Origin: Burkholderiales bacterium | GTDB taxonomy: Bacteria > Pseudomonadota > Gammaproteobacteria > Burkholderiales > Burkholderiaceae | Direction: 5' to 3' | Assembly (NCBI GenBank): GCA_026225235.1 | Contig: JAMFSK010000197.1 | Coordinates: forward strand, 62,001 to 126,000 | DNA: 64,000 nt | The notes under the pieces: generated by a model | The model's database searches: none | What the model was told of the DNA's origin: nothing | The model's input: only the letters and a program-made list of their open reading frames with translations | Part shown: in pieces, positions 1-9,336 of the stretch | How positions within the stretch are numbered: position 1 is the first letter of the stretch | Layout: each line of letters begins with the position of its first letter | Position numbers and translations under genes: made by a program

Positions 1-1
1 C

Positions 2-631
2 TGCGAAGCCGCCGACTGCCTGCTCTGGAGCGGGCAGAACGGCGGTGACGGAGGCGCAGACGATGACCGTCAGGGCAGCGGTCAGTTGCTGACCGAGACC
101 CTCGCCACCGACCGCTTCCAGGTGGTGCTGTTCGGCGCAGGGCATGTGGGCGCCGCGCTGGTCAACGTGCTCAGGCATCTGCGCTGTGCAGTGCACTGGG
201 TGGACGAGCGCGACGCGCAGTTTCCCGCGCTGGACATGACGCAGTATGCGGCCCTCAGGATTGATCCGAACGATGCACCCGAGCAGGCCGTCGAGGAGGC
301 GGCCGCGGGCAGTTTCTTCCTTGTCATGACGCACAGCCATGCGCTTGACCAACTGCTGGCCGAGCGTATCCTGCGCCGCGGCGACTATGCTTTTTTCGGG
401 CTGATCGGCTCGCATACCAAACGCAAGCAGTTCGAGCACCGGCTCGCCGCGCGCGGCATCGATCCGCGGCAATTGGGCCGCATAATCTGCCCGATCGGCG
501 TACCGGGGATCGTCGACAAATCGCCGGAGACTATCGCCATCGCCGTTGCTGCGCAGTTGCTTCAGGTCGTCGACCAGCGCCACCAAGAAAACGAACACAG
601 ACGGACCCCCTCATGGACCACGCACTCCTGA
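2..631 (+). CDS. xdhC: Xanthine dehydrogenase accessory protein XdhC (5' partial)
   Basis: The open frame runs in from the window edge, so the N-terminus is missing. XdhC binds molybdenum cofactor and helps insert the sulfurated form into xanthine dehydrogenase. Visible here is the C-terminal Rossmann part: a nucleotide-binding GAGHVG motif, then VHWVDERD, MTHSH, FGLIGSHTKR and the closing CPIGVPGIVDKSPETIAIAVAAQLL block that marks the XdhC family. The end overlaps the start of add by 19 bases, which implies one purine-catabolic operon; xdhA and xdhB would be expected upstream of the window. The family call is firm; only the start is unknown. Confidence 0.93.
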   Translation, partial: CEAADCLLWSGQNGGDGGADDDRQGSGQLLTETLATDRFQVVLFGAGHVGAALVNVLRHLRCAVHWVDERDAQFPALDMTQYAALRIDPNDAPEQAVEEAAAGSFFLVMTHSHALDQLLAERILRRGDYAFFGLIGSHTKRKQFEHRLAARGIDPRQLGRIICPIGVPGIVDKSPETIAIAVAAQLLQVVDQRHQENEHRRTPSWTTHS

Positions 632-1638
632 ACAAGATTCTCAAGGCTCCGAAGGCCGAGCTGCATATGCATATCGAAGGTTCGCTCGAGCCCGAGCAGA
701 TCTTCGCCCTCGCGAAGCGCAACAAGGTCAAGCTTGCCTACGATTCGGTCGAAGCCTTGCGCGCGGCGTACGCGTTCACGGATCTCCAGTCGTTCCTCGA
801 TATCTACTATGCGGGCGCGAGCGTGCTGCTCAAGTCGCAGGACTTTTACGATATGACGCGCGCCTACCTCGATCGCGCGCGCGCCGACCATGTCGTGCAT
901 ACCGAACTGTTCTTCGATCCACAAACGCATACCGAACGTGGCGTGCCGATCGAAGCCGTGGTCGAAGGCATCGAAGCGGCGATGGCCGACGCGGAGCGCG
1001 AGCATGGGATCACCAGCAAGCTGATCTTGTGCTTCCTGCGCCACTTGCCGGAAGACGCGGCGCTCGCGGCCTATACCTCGGCCTTGCCGATGTTCGATCG
1101 CTACGGCGAACGGCTGATCGGAATCGGCCTTGACTCGTCGGAACGCAATTTCCCGCCGTCGAATTTTGCGCGGGTGTTCGCCAAGGCGCGCGACCGCGGC
1201 CTGCGACTGGTCGCGCATGCGGGTGAGGAAGGGCCACCTGCCTATATCCACGAAGCGCTCGATATCTTGCGCGTCGAACGGATCGACCACGGCGTGCGCA
1301 GCATCGAAGATCCCGCGCTTGTGCAACGTCTCGCCGACGAACGCATCGCGCTGACGGTGTGCCCGCTGTCGAACCTCAAGCTGATGGTCTTCGACGATAT
1401 GAAGAAGCATTCGCTCAAGGTGCTGCTCGACGCGGGTGTCGCAGTCACCGTGAACTCGGACGATCCGGCGTATTTCGGCGGCTACGTGAACGAGAACTAC
1501 ATCGCGGTCGCTGAAGCCCTCGAGTTGGGCGACCACGATCTCTACACGCTTGCGCGCAACAGCCTCGAGGCTTCGTTTGTCGATGCCGCGCAGCAGCGCG
1601 CCATGATCGGCAAACTCGACGCGTACTGGCATGGGTGA
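613..1638 (+). CDS. add: Adenosine deaminase
   Basis: A 341-residue metal-dependent deaminase that converts adenosine (or adenine in some members) to inosine (or hypoxanthine). Seen are the N-terminal metal ligands HMHIEGS (about residue 18), the catalytic HAGEE near 202, DHGVRS near 224, SNLKL, and NSDDPAYFGG near 281. Length is normal for the bacterial add/ade family. The ATG lies inside the end of xdhC and the stop overlaps guaD by 8 bases, so the three genes are probably translated from one message. The fungal-type adenine deaminase subgroup has the same fold; the sequence alone does not settle adenosine versus adenine. Confidence 0.9.
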   Translation: MDHALLNKILKAPKAELHMHIEGSLEPEQIFALAKRNKVKLAYDSVEALRAAYAFTDLQSFLDIYYAGASVLLKSQDFYDMTRAYLDRARADHVVHTELFFDPQTHTERGVPIEAVVEGIEAAMADAEREHGITSKLILCFLRHLPEDAALAAYTSALPMFDRYGERLIGIGLDSSERNFPPSNFARVFAKARDRGLRLVAHAGEEGPPAYIHEALDILRVERIDHGVRSIEDPALVQRLADERIALTVCPLSNLKLMVFDDMKKHSLKVLLDAGVAVTVNSDDPAYFGGYVNENYIAVAEALELGDHDLYTLARNSLEASFVDAAQQRAMIGKLDAYWHG

Positions 1639-2941
1639 TCCGCGTTCGACGCAGGCCGCGTATCGTGCGCGGCTGCTGACGTTTCGTGGCGATCCGGCCG
1701 ACGATGCGCAGGCCGCCGTGTATTTCGAAGATGGCCTGCTGGCGATCGACGCACAGGGCAAGGTCGCCGCATTCGGTGACTACGCGCAGCTTCGGCCGAC
1801 CCTTGCCGCCGAGACGCCGATTCATGAAATGCGCGACAAGCTGATCGTGCCTGGCTTTATCGACACGCACGTGCATTACCCGCAGACCGAGATGATCGCA
1901 TCGCCCGCCTCGGGCCTGCTGCCCTGGCTAGAGAACTGGACCTTCCCGGCGGAACGCCGGTTTGAAGACGAAGCGCATGCCGCCGACGTCGCACGCTTTT
2001 TTATCGACCAGTTGCTCGCCAATGGCACGACCACGGCACTTGTCTATTGCAGCGTGCACCCGCAATCCGCCGAGGCGTTGTTCGCCGAGGCCGAGAAGCG
2101 TGACTTGCGCATGATCGCGGGCAAAGTCTTGATGGACCGGCATTGCCCGCCTTATCTGCGCGATACGGCCGAGTCCGCCTATCGCGACAGCAGCGCGTTG
2201 ATCGAACGCTGGCACGGACGCGGCCGGCAGATGTATGCGCTGACACCGCGCTTCGCGCCGACGTCGACCGAAGCGCAACTCGAAGCCTGCGAGGCGATTG
2301 CGCGCGAGCATCCGGACATCTTTATCCAGAGCCATCTCGCAGAAAACCACGATGAAGTGAAATGGGTTGCCGAGCTGTTTCCAAAGAGCCGCAGCTATCT
2401 TGATGTCTATGACCGCTATGCGCTGCTACGGCCGCGCTCGGTTTACGGGCACTGCATTCATCTCGATGGAGAAGATCGCTCGCGGATGGCTGAAACCCAC
2501 GCGGTGGCCGCCCATTGCCCGACCTCCAATCTGTTCCTTGGCAGCGGGCTGTTCGATTTCGATGCTGCTGCGGCGACGCGCATGCGGGTGACGCTGGGCA
2601 CCGATGTCGGCGGAGGCACGTCGTTCTCGATGCTCCAGACGATGAACGAAGCGCATAAGGTCGCCCGGATGGGCGGCCATCATTTGAGCGCGCTGCGCAT
2701 GTTCTATCTCGCGACGACGGGTGCGGCCCGCGCACTTGAACTCGACGACCGGATCGGCACGCTTGCGCCGGGAAGCGAAGCGGACTTTATCGTGCTCGAT
2801 CCTGCCGCGACGCCCTTGATGGCGCGCCGGACTGCGCTCGCCGACGAACTCGAAGCCCTGCTCTTCGCGTTCGCCCTGCTCGGTGACGACCGCTCGATTG
2901 CAGCGACTTACGCGATGGGCCGTCGGGTTCATCAGCGCTGA
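1631..2941 (+). CDS. guaD: Guanine deaminase
   Basis: A 436-residue amidohydrolase that converts guanine to xanthine, which feeds the xanthine dehydrogenase served by XdhC. The zinc motif PGFIDTHVHYPQTEM (about residues 73-87), QSHLAEN, the YGHCIHLD block and GTDVGGGTSFS are typical of the GuaD family and follow the usual order. Length is standard. It overlaps add by 8 bases and completes a purine catabolic unit of accessory factor plus two deaminases. I see no further gene of this strand before the degraded region that follows. Confidence 0.93.
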   Translation: MGDPRSTQAAYRARLLTFRGDPADDAQAAVYFEDGLLAIDAQGKVAAFGDYAQLRPTLAAETPIHEMRDKLIVPGFIDTHVHYPQTEMIASPASGLLPWLENWTFPAERRFEDEAHAADVARFFIDQLLANGTTTALVYCSVHPQSAEALFAEAEKRDLRMIAGKVLMDRHCPPYLRDTAESAYRDSSALIERWHGRGRQMYALTPRFAPTSTEAQLEACEAIAREHPDIFIQSHLAENHDEVKWVAELFPKSRSYLDVYDRYALLRPRSVYGHCIHLDGEDRSRMAETHAVAAHCPTSNLFLGSGLFDFDAAAATRMRVTLGTDVGGGTSFSMLQTMNEAHKVARMGGHHLSALRMFYLATTGAARALELDDRIGTLAPGSEADFIVLDPAATPLMARRTALADELEALLFAFALLGDDRSIAATYAMGRRVHQR

Positions 2942-3026
2942 TGGGGGGCAACCTGAAGCCCGGTCTCGGGTCTCAGGCACCGAATCGTACGATGAGCTGT
3001 CATACGAAGCGCGTGCAGACTCTTCA

Positions 3027-3583
3027 TCAACGCAGCGCCACCTCTTCGCGACGAGGCCCGTTCGTCCATGGCGCTGCCTCCGTGTCGAAGAACGTTCCCC
3101 CGACAGCGAGATGAAGATCGACCCGCGCGCTCAAGTGGGCGACTTCGATCTGCAAGCACACCATCTGCGCACGTAATGCGGTGATCTGCTTGTCGAGCAC
3201 CATATATCGATCGACCTGCCCGACTGTCTGCTGCACCTGTGCAAGCTCGGCCGCGCGCCCAGCCTGACGCTGCCGCGCGCGCAATACCTCGGCAGGCCAG
3301 CGAGTTGGCGCTCGCCTGCGAGGCCGTACTCGTCCTCGCCGAGCGCACGGTGGATCGCACGCGCGTACTGGGCAGCGGCCTCGCTCTGCTTAACGGTGGC
3401 GATTTCGAACGCAGTCTGCCGGCACCCACCGTCATAGAGCGGCAAGGTAAGCCGCGCGCCGAACGGCAACACGAGACTGTCGAGCTCGCCCCCAAACAGC
3501 GCGGCGATTGTGTCGAGATACCCGCCCCCGCTGTCAATAGGAGTGCGCCCATGCTGGGCGCACAAAAAATAAGAGCCGGGCAA
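3027..3583 (-). pseudogene. Remnant of an RND efflux outer-membrane channel (NodT/TolC-like)
   Basis: Two minus-strand frames carry consecutive pieces of the C-terminal half of an outer-membrane factor. The first (about 3583 down to 3295) reads a domain with LTLPLYDGG and AIHRALGEDEYGLAGERQL. The second (about 3290 down to 3027) continues with QVDRYMVLDKQITALRAQ and VDLHLAVGGTFF, matching the family pattern of a VLD.Q segment and a final VxLxxALGGG. A frameshift near 3285-3300 separates them, and roughly the first 280 residues of a normal protein are absent. No inner-membrane pump or adaptor gene is nearby. I call it a truncated, frameshifted relic; the exact lesion needs alignment. Confidence 0.72.
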
Positions 3584-3599
3584 TCGCCCGGCTCTTATT
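3564..3599 (-). terminator. Rho-independent terminator of the DUF4136 gene
   Basis: A perfect 14-bp stem (3568-3581 with 3586-3599) closes a 4-base loop and, read on the minus strand, is followed by six T residues (3569-3564). It lies about 70 bases past the stop of the lipoprotein gene. Confidence 0.9.
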
Positions 3600-3667
3600 G
3601 CGCGCCTTCACCCGCCGCGCGCATCACCATCTGCTGATTGAACGACCGAGTCGACCTACCAGGTCGA

Positions 3668-4366
3668 CTACTGCGGCGACACAGCCGACGCCCCGCCAAT
3701 CGGTGCCGCCTGCACCGATCGCTCGTTGCCCGGCACACCCGCCATGCCGTTCGGATCGACCGGTACACGCACATTGCGCACCGTGCCGTTCTGCAACGGG
3801 AAGCCATCAAACGCGCCGCGTATCAGATAGGGCATCGTGCGTAGCAGCGACGAGTCGTCGACCTGGGCCGTCGAAGTCACGCGATAGACCTCTTTGCCGC
3901 TCGCCCGGTCTTCGATACGGACCACGAGCCGGTGCGACGACAGCGTATAAGCCTGGCTCGTATAGATCGGCGGAGGCGGGGGCGCCCAGTAAGGGCCCCA
4001 CGGCCGCCACGGACCACCACCGCCCCAGGGTCCCCACGGGTCATAGAAATCGGGTTGCTGGACCACCACCGTCTGGTCGCGGCTGCCGTACTCGAGCGAC
4101 ACCGCAAAGTGTGCGCTGGCCGGGTCGGTCGGCCGAAAGCCGTAAATCGACAGTTCATTGTCGACAAGCTGTTCATATGTTTGCTGTTCAAGACTGTTCT
4201 GCTGGGTGGCCGAACGCTCGAAGACGTAGGTCTTGTCAGCGTCACGCGCGGTCCAGTTCTGGAACGCCGTGACCTGGGTCGTCACGTAACTCGCACAGCC
4301 GCCGAGCGTGAGCGCCGCAACGGATGCAGCGACGAAAGCGGCATGTCTTATCCATCTTATTGCCAT
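3668..4366 (-). CDS. DUF4136 family lipoprotein
   Basis: A 232-residue exported protein. The N-terminus has basic residues, a hydrophobic stretch and a lipobox LTLGGCAS, so the mature protein should begin at the cysteine near residue 24 and be lipid-anchored. The body has the FxxWxARDADKTYVFER opening, YEQLVDNELSIYGF and the Gly/Trp/Pro-rich linker (GPWGGGGPWRPWG) followed by LVVRIEDRASGKEVYRVT, as in DUF4136 lipoproteins. Function is not known for the family. It is monocistronic, with its own terminator, and divergent from pepN. A short inverted repeat (3650-3657 with 3661-3668) overlaps the stop codon. Confidence 0.85.
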   Translation of the reverse strand: MAIRWIRHAAFVAASVAALTLGGCASYVTTQVTAFQNWTARDADKTYVFERSATQQNSLEQQTYEQLVDNELSIYGFRPTDPASAHFAVSLEYGSRDQTVVVQQPDFYDPWGPWGGGGPWRPWGPYWAPPPPPIYTSQAYTLSSHRLVVRIEDRASGKEVYRVTSTAQVDDSSLLRTMPYLIRGAFDGFPLQNGTVRNVRVPVDPNGMAGVPGNERSVQAAPIGGASAVSPQ

Positions 4367-4610
4367 GATGATGTCCTCAAAGGATGCGCCCGGATCATAC
4401 GATGACAGTTTCGCGCGTACAAAGGTTCATTGACCCTTTATTACACTATATGAGGCCTCTCGCGGGACGCCCTGCCTTGCCGAAGCGCCTTGCCAGCCGG
4501 GCTCCCCCGGGCGTCCGACAAACGTTCGCGCACAGCACGCTCACGCCCCGCTCAACGAGGCCGCCGAAGCACTCCACACAAACGTGTAAGCGGTCGCTAT
4601 CTCGATTTTG

Positions 4611-4616
4611 TACAAT
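4611..4616 (+). promoter_or_regulatory. Candidate -10 element for pepN
   Basis: TACAAT lies 28 bases before the pepN ATG. No good -35 is visible at 16-18 bases upstream, so this is a weak sigma-70 call. Confidence 0.3.
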
Positions 4617-4644
4617 GTCTGGCACTGTTTCCTGAGATCTCGTC

Positions 4645-7368
4645 ATGCTCGACAACTCCGTTGCTTCCGTCACGATCCGCCGCGTGGACTACACGCCGCC
4701 GGCCTTCGCTATCGACAAGGTCGAACTCGAATTCGACCTTGCCCCGCAGACCACCACCGTCACGAACCGGATGCAGATCCGCCGTACGCCCGGTGCAAGC
4801 GCACGCGATCTGGTGCTACATGGCGAGGACCTCACCCTGGTGCGTGCCGAAATCAACGGCCAGCCCTGGACGGACGTCAAGACGAGCAGCGATGGCCTCA
4901 CCGTGTCGAACGTGCCGGCCGAGCCCTTCGAACTGCTACTGGTCACGACCAACCAGCCCAGCGCGAACACGAGCTTGTCGGGGCTCTATGTCTCGAACCA
5001 CAACTTCTTCACGCAGTGCGAAGCCGAAGGCTTTCGCCGCATCACCTATTTCCTCGACCGCCCCGACGTGATGACGACTTATACCGTCACGCTGCGCGCC
5101 TCGCTCGAGGAATACCCGGTGCTGCTGTCGAACGGCAATCTCGTCGCGACGGGCGAGCTGCCGCAGGGGCGCCACTTCGCGACCTGGCACGACCCGTTTC
5201 CGAAGCCGAGCTATCTTTTCGCGCTGGTGGCCGGCAAGCTCGTCGCGCGTGAACAGCGCATCAAGATCCGCAGCGGCGAAGAAAAGCTGCTGCAGGTCTG
5301 GGTCGAAGCGCGTGATCTGCCGAAAACCGAGTACGCGATGGAGTCGCTGGTGCACTCGATCGAGTGGGACGAGGAACGCTTTGGTCTGCCGCTCGACCTT
5401 GAGCGCTTCATGATCGTCGCGGTCAGCGACTTCAATATGGGCGCGATGGAAAACAAGGGCCTCAACATCTTCAACACGAAATACGTGCTGGCCGATGCCG
5501 AGACCGCGACCGACGTCGACTTCGCCGGCATCGAAGCCGTGGTCGGCCACGAATATTTCCATAACTGGACGGGCAATCGCGTCACGTGCCGCGACTGGTT
5601 TCAGCTGAGCCTCAAGGAAGGGCTGACGGTCTTCCGCGACCAGGAATTCTCAGCCGACATGGCCGCTGCCGGCGGGACCCCCGCGGCTGCCGCGGCGGCA
5701 CGTGCCGCACGCCGGATCGACGATGTGCGCGGACTGCGCCAGAACCAGTTCGCTGAAGACGCCGGCCCGATGGCGCACCCAGTGCGTCCCGACAGCTATG
5801 TCGAGATCAACAACTTCTACACGATGACGGTGTATGAGAAAGGCGCCGAAGTCGTGCGGATGTACCAGACCTTGTTCGGCCGCGAGGGGTTTCGCAAGGG
5901 CATGGACCTCTACTTCGAGCGTCACGACGGCCAGGCGGTCACCTGCAACGATTTCCGCGCGGCGATGGCCGACGCGAACCAGCGCGACCTGGCTCAGTTC
6001 GAGCGCTGGTACAGTCAGGCCGGCACGCCGACCGTCGCGGTCAGGACGCACTACGACGCCGCCGCGCGTACCTTCGACGTGACGCTGACGCAAGGCTATG
6101 GCCCGGCTAGCGCCGCGGCAAAGGCGACCCAGCACGGCCCGCTGCTGATCCCGTTTGCGATCGGCCTGGTCGGCGCCGACGGCCATGACCTGCCGCTCAA
6201 GCTCGCAGCAGGCAGCCCCGGTTCAATCGGCAGCGCAAACGCCGCCGCCGATTCGCAGACGACGCTTGTACTCGAACTCACCGAGACCGAACAGACGTTC
6301 CGCTTCGTCGATGTCGCCGAAGCGCCCCTGCCCTCGCTGCTGCGCAATTTCTCGGCGCCGGTGATCGTCAGCTACGACTACAGCGACGAGCACCTGACCT
6401 TCCTGTTCGCCCATGACAGCGACCCGTTCAATCGATGGGAAGCCGGCCAGCGTCTCGCGACGCGCGCCCTGCTCTCACTCGCCGCGGCCGCGACGCGTGG
6501 CGAGGCGCTGTCGCTCGACCCGGCGATCGTTGCGGCCTTCGGGCGGGTGCTGCGCGACAGCACGCTGGCCCCCGCCTTCCGCGAACTCGCGCTCACGCTG
6601 CCGTCCGAAAGCTACCTGGCCGAGCAGATGGAACAGGCCGATCCGGCTGCCGTCCACGCCGCCCGCCAGTTCTTCCGTCGTGCGCTCGCCAGCGGCCTGC
6701 GCGACGACCTGATGGCGGCCTACGACCAGCATCGCGTCGAAGGTCCGTATTCGCCGAACGCGGTCCATGCGGGACATCGCGGGTTCAAGAATGTCGCGCT
6801 GAGCTATCTGGCCGACCTCGAAGACCCGAGCGACACCGCCGAACTCGCGCGCGCGCAATACGATGGCGCCGACAACATGACCGACCGCAGCGCAGCCTTA
6901 ATGGTGATGCTGCAACTCGGACCGTCCTATGCGCGTGCGGCGCTAGACGATTTCTACCGGCGTTTCGAGAAAGAAGCCCTGGCGCTCGACAAATGGTTCG
7001 CCATGCAGGCGCTTCGCCGTGGCGCACCGGGTGAACGCGTGCTCGACGACGTGCACACGCTGATGGGTCATCCCGCGTTCTCGATCAAAAATCCGAACCG
7101 CGCACGCGCGCTGATCTTCCAATTCTGCATGGGCAATGCGGCGCAGTTTCATGCGGCGGATGGTTCGGGCTACGAGTTCTGGGCCGACCAGGTGCTCGCG
7201 CTCGACACACTCAACCCGCAGGTCGCCTCGCGCCTCGCGCGTTCGCTCGAACGGTGGCGCAAGTTCACCCCGGCGCTGCGCGAGAAGATGCGTGCTGCGC
7301 TCGAACGGGTCGCCGCGGGTGTCCAGTCAAAGGACGTGCGCGAAGTCGTCGAGAAGGCGCTCGCCTAG
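4645..7368 (+). CDS. pepN: Aminopeptidase N (M1 family)
   Basis: A 907-residue zinc aminopeptidase of the cytoplasmic PepN type, which removes N-terminal residues from peptides. Seen are the exopeptidase motif GAMEN (residues 266-270), the zinc site HEYFH (302-306) with the distal glutamate in LKEGLTVFRDQEF, and YEKGAEVVRMY for transition-state binding. The C-terminal helical DUF3458 domain is complete. Between DQEFSADM and RRIDDVRG there is an extra alanine-rich segment (GGTPAAAAAARAA) that the E. coli protein lacks; this makes it slightly longer than usual. It is probably a single-gene transcript ending near 7.37 kb. Confidence 0.95.
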   Translation: MLDNSVASVTIRRVDYTPPAFAIDKVELEFDLAPQTTTVTNRMQIRRTPGASARDLVLHGEDLTLVRAEINGQPWTDVKTSSDGLTVSNVPAEPFELLLVTTNQPSANTSLSGLYVSNHNFFTQCEAEGFRRITYFLDRPDVMTTYTVTLRASLEEYPVLLSNGNLVATGELPQGRHFATWHDPFPKPSYLFALVAGKLVAREQRIKIRSGEEKLLQVWVEARDLPKTEYAMESLVHSIEWDEERFGLPLDLERFMIVAVSDFNMGAMENKGLNIFNTKYVLADAETATDVDFAGIEAVVGHEYFHNWTGNRVTCRDWFQLSLKEGLTVFRDQEFSADMAAAGGTPAAAAAARAARRIDDVRGLRQNQFAEDAGPMAHPVRPDSYVEINNFYTMTVYEKGAEVVRMYQTLFGREGFRKGMDLYFERHDGQAVTCNDFRAAMADANQRDLAQFERWYSQAGTPTVAVRTHYDAAARTFDVTLTQGYGPASAAAKATQHGPLLIPFAIGLVGADGHDLPLKLAAGSPGSIGSANAAADSQTTLVLELTETEQTFRFVDVAEAPLPSLLRNFSAPVIVSYDYSDEHLTFLFAHDSDPFNRWEAGQRLATRALLSLAAAATRGEALSLDPAIVAAFGRVLRDSTLAPAFRELALTLPSESYLAEQMEQADPAAVHAARQFFRRALASGLRDDLMAAYDQHRVEGPYSPNAVHAGHRGFKNVALSYLADLEDPSDTAELARAQYDGADNMTDRSAALMVMLQLGPSYARAALDDFYRRFEKEALALDKWFAMQALRRGAPGERVLDDVHTLMGHPAFSIKNPNRARALIFQFCMGNAAQFHAADGSGYEFWADQVLALDTLNPQVASRLARSLERWRKFTPALREKMRAALERVAAGVQSKDVREVVEKALA

Positions 7369-7525
7369 CACACGGCGGGCCACCAGAGGGTCTGCGCGGG
7401 GGGTCGGCCAGGACCTGCGCAGACACGTGAGATCGTCGCGCGGATGGTGCTCGCCAGTTGCCCACCGGGCGGCTAGGTGACGCGAAGACGGCGATTGAGC
7501 TCCGCCCGGCCCCGTGCATGGCCGT

Positions 7526-8803
7526 CTAACCCGCACGCAAACTATTCGCACGCTCGAGCAGGAGCTCGCGTTCACGCGCGTTGCGCGTCATCGAAGCGGC
7601 GCGCGCGAGCTCCGCACTGGCTTCGTCGAAGCGCCCGAGCTTGGCCAGCAAGTCGCCGCGCACACTCGGCAGCCAGTGGTAATTCGCGAGCAAAGGATCG
7701 GCGCCGAGCGCGTCGACGATTTCCAGTCCCGCGGCCGGCCCGAATGCCATGCCGACCGCGACCGCCCGATTGAGTTCGACCACCGGCGACGGGGCAATCT
7801 GCGCGAGCGCGTCATAGAGCGCCACGATCTGCTCCCAGTCCGTCTCATCCGGCGTACGTGCGCGTGCATGGCAGGCCGCGAGCGCAGCTTGCAGGGCATA
7901 CGGCCCGCTCGCACCGCCGAGGGCGTCAGCGCGCTCCAGCGCGGCCAGGCCGCGGCGGATCAGCAGGGCATCCCAACGACCACGATCCTGCTCAAGCAGC
8001 AACACAGGGCGCCCCTGCGCATCGACGCGCGCATGCATCCGCGAACTCTGGATTTCCATCAGGGCGACCAATCCATGCACCTCGCTTTCCGCCGGCATCA
8101 GCCCCGCAAGGATCCGCCCGAGTCGCAGCGCTTCCTCGCACAGCGCGGGACGCGTCCAGTCACCGCCCGTCGTGGCCGAATACCCTTCATTGAAAATCAG
8201 GTAGATCACTTCGAGCACCGAGGCCAGTCTGGGTGCGCGCGCCTCGACATGCGGAACCTCGAACGGTACCCGAGCGGCGGTGAGGGTGCGCTTGGCACGC
8301 ACGATGCGCTGCGCGATAGCCGTCTCGGTGGCGAAGAAAGCCCGCGCAATCTCGTCGGTGGTCAAACCGCCAAGCAGTCGCAGTGTCAGCGCCACGCGCG
8401 CATCCGTCGCGAGCACCGGGTGGCAGGCCGTGAAGACGAGCCGCAGCAAATCGTCGCCGATATCGTCCGCGCGCGCCGCATCAAGCCCGTCGACAAAATC
8501 GGGCACCACATGGGCCTCGAGCGCATCGAGATCGGCGCCAAGCGCCTCGTGCTTGCGCACATGCAATGCATCGAGCTTGAGCCGGTCGAGCGCGCGACGC
8601 TTGGCAGTGGTCATGAGCCAGGCGGCCGGATTGTCGGGCACGCCGCCCTCGGGCCAGTGCTCGAGCGCGGCAACCAGGGCGTCTTGCGCGATGTCCTCGG
8701 CAAGACCCACGTCACGCACGAACCGCGCAACATGGGCAATGACCTTGGCCGACTCGATGCGCCAGACCGCCTCGATGGCCCGATGCGTGGCGGCGATGCT
8801 CAC
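7526..8803 (-). CDS. ECF-type RNA polymerase sigma factor with C-terminal TPR-like extension (ECF42-like)
   Basis: A 425-residue sigma factor. Residues about 1-180 hold sigma region 2 (VGLAEDIAQDALVAALEHWP, PAAWLMTTAKRRALDRLK) and region 4 (LTLRLLGGLTTDEIARAF). The remaining 240 residues form an alpha-helical, TPR-like domain, typical of the ECF42 group. Members of that group are encoded next to DGPF/YCII proteins and have no classical anti-sigma; here the gene overlaps a DGPF gene by four bases (stop 8800, start 8803). The partner genes are probably both regulator and target, but the stimulus is unknown. Confidence 0.88.
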   Translation of the reverse strand: MSIAATHRAIEAVWRIESAKVIAHVARFVRDVGLAEDIAQDALVAALEHWPEGGVPDNPAAWLMTTAKRRALDRLKLDALHVRKHEALGADLDALEAHVVPDFVDGLDAARADDIGDDLLRLVFTACHPVLATDARVALTLRLLGGLTTDEIARAFFATETAIAQRIVRAKRTLTAARVPFEVPHVEARAPRLASVLEVIYLIFNEGYSATTGGDWTRPALCEEALRLGRILAGLMPAESEVHGLVALMEIQSSRMHARVDAQGRPVLLLEQDRGRWDALLIRRGLAALERADALGGASGPYALQAALAACHARARTPDETDWEQIVALYDALAQIAPSPVVELNRAVAVGMAFGPAAGLEIVDALGADPLLANYHWLPSVRGDLLAKLGRFDEASAELARAASMTRNARERELLLERANSLRAG

Positions 8804-9222
8804 GACGTCGCGGACTGATCCCGGAGCACCCGAAAACGCTCGACGTTCGGTGTCTCGTCGAAGTCCTCGAGCTCGAACAGTTGCCGCACTTCAATCTCGC
8901 CATCGGCCCGTTCGCCGAACGGCGCCGGAAAGCGACGCGACCATTCGAGTGCTTCTTCGCGCGAGCGGACCTGGATCAGCGTATAGCCCGCGATCAGTTC
9001 CTTCGTCTCTGCAAACGGACCGTCGACCACCGTGCGGCGGCCCGCTGCGTAGCGCACGCGCCAGCCCCTCGAGCTGGGTTGCAGGCCGGTCGCATCGAGC
9101 AGCACGCCGGCTTTGGCCAGTTCCTCGTGGTAACTGGCCATGGCGGCCATCAGGGTTTCGTCGTCCGGCATCTGACCGGTTTCGGATTGCGCCGTAGCCT
9201 TGACCATGATCATGAATCGCAT
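8800..9222 (-). CDS. YCII/DGPF-domain protein
   Basis: A 140-residue protein of the YCII-related family. It starts MRFMIMVKAT and has the signature VVDGPFAETKELIAGY (DGPF at residues 67-70), followed by EALEWSRRFPAP. It is translationally coupled to the ECF sigma gene through a 4-base overlap. In ECF42 loci such proteins are usual neighbours and often targets of the sigma factor; their biochemical activity is unclear. A GGGATCC-type imperfect palindrome lies in the short gap upstream, but I cannot assign a role to it. Confidence 0.88.
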   Translation of the reverse strand: MRFMIMVKATAQSETGQMPDDETLMAAMASYHEELAKAGVLLDATGLQPSSRGWRVRYAAGRRTVVDGPFAETKELIAGYTLIQVRSREEALEWSRRFPAPFGERADGEIEVRQLFELEDFDETPNVERFRVLRDQSATS

Positions 9223-9336
9223 CGCTCTTTCTCCCAGGTGAAAAAGAACCGGGATCCGATTCCCGATTCCTTGCTCCTACGACGAACGAAGCGCACTCGA
9301 ATCGACAGACGGTACGCAGTCAATCCGGCCAGGGGC

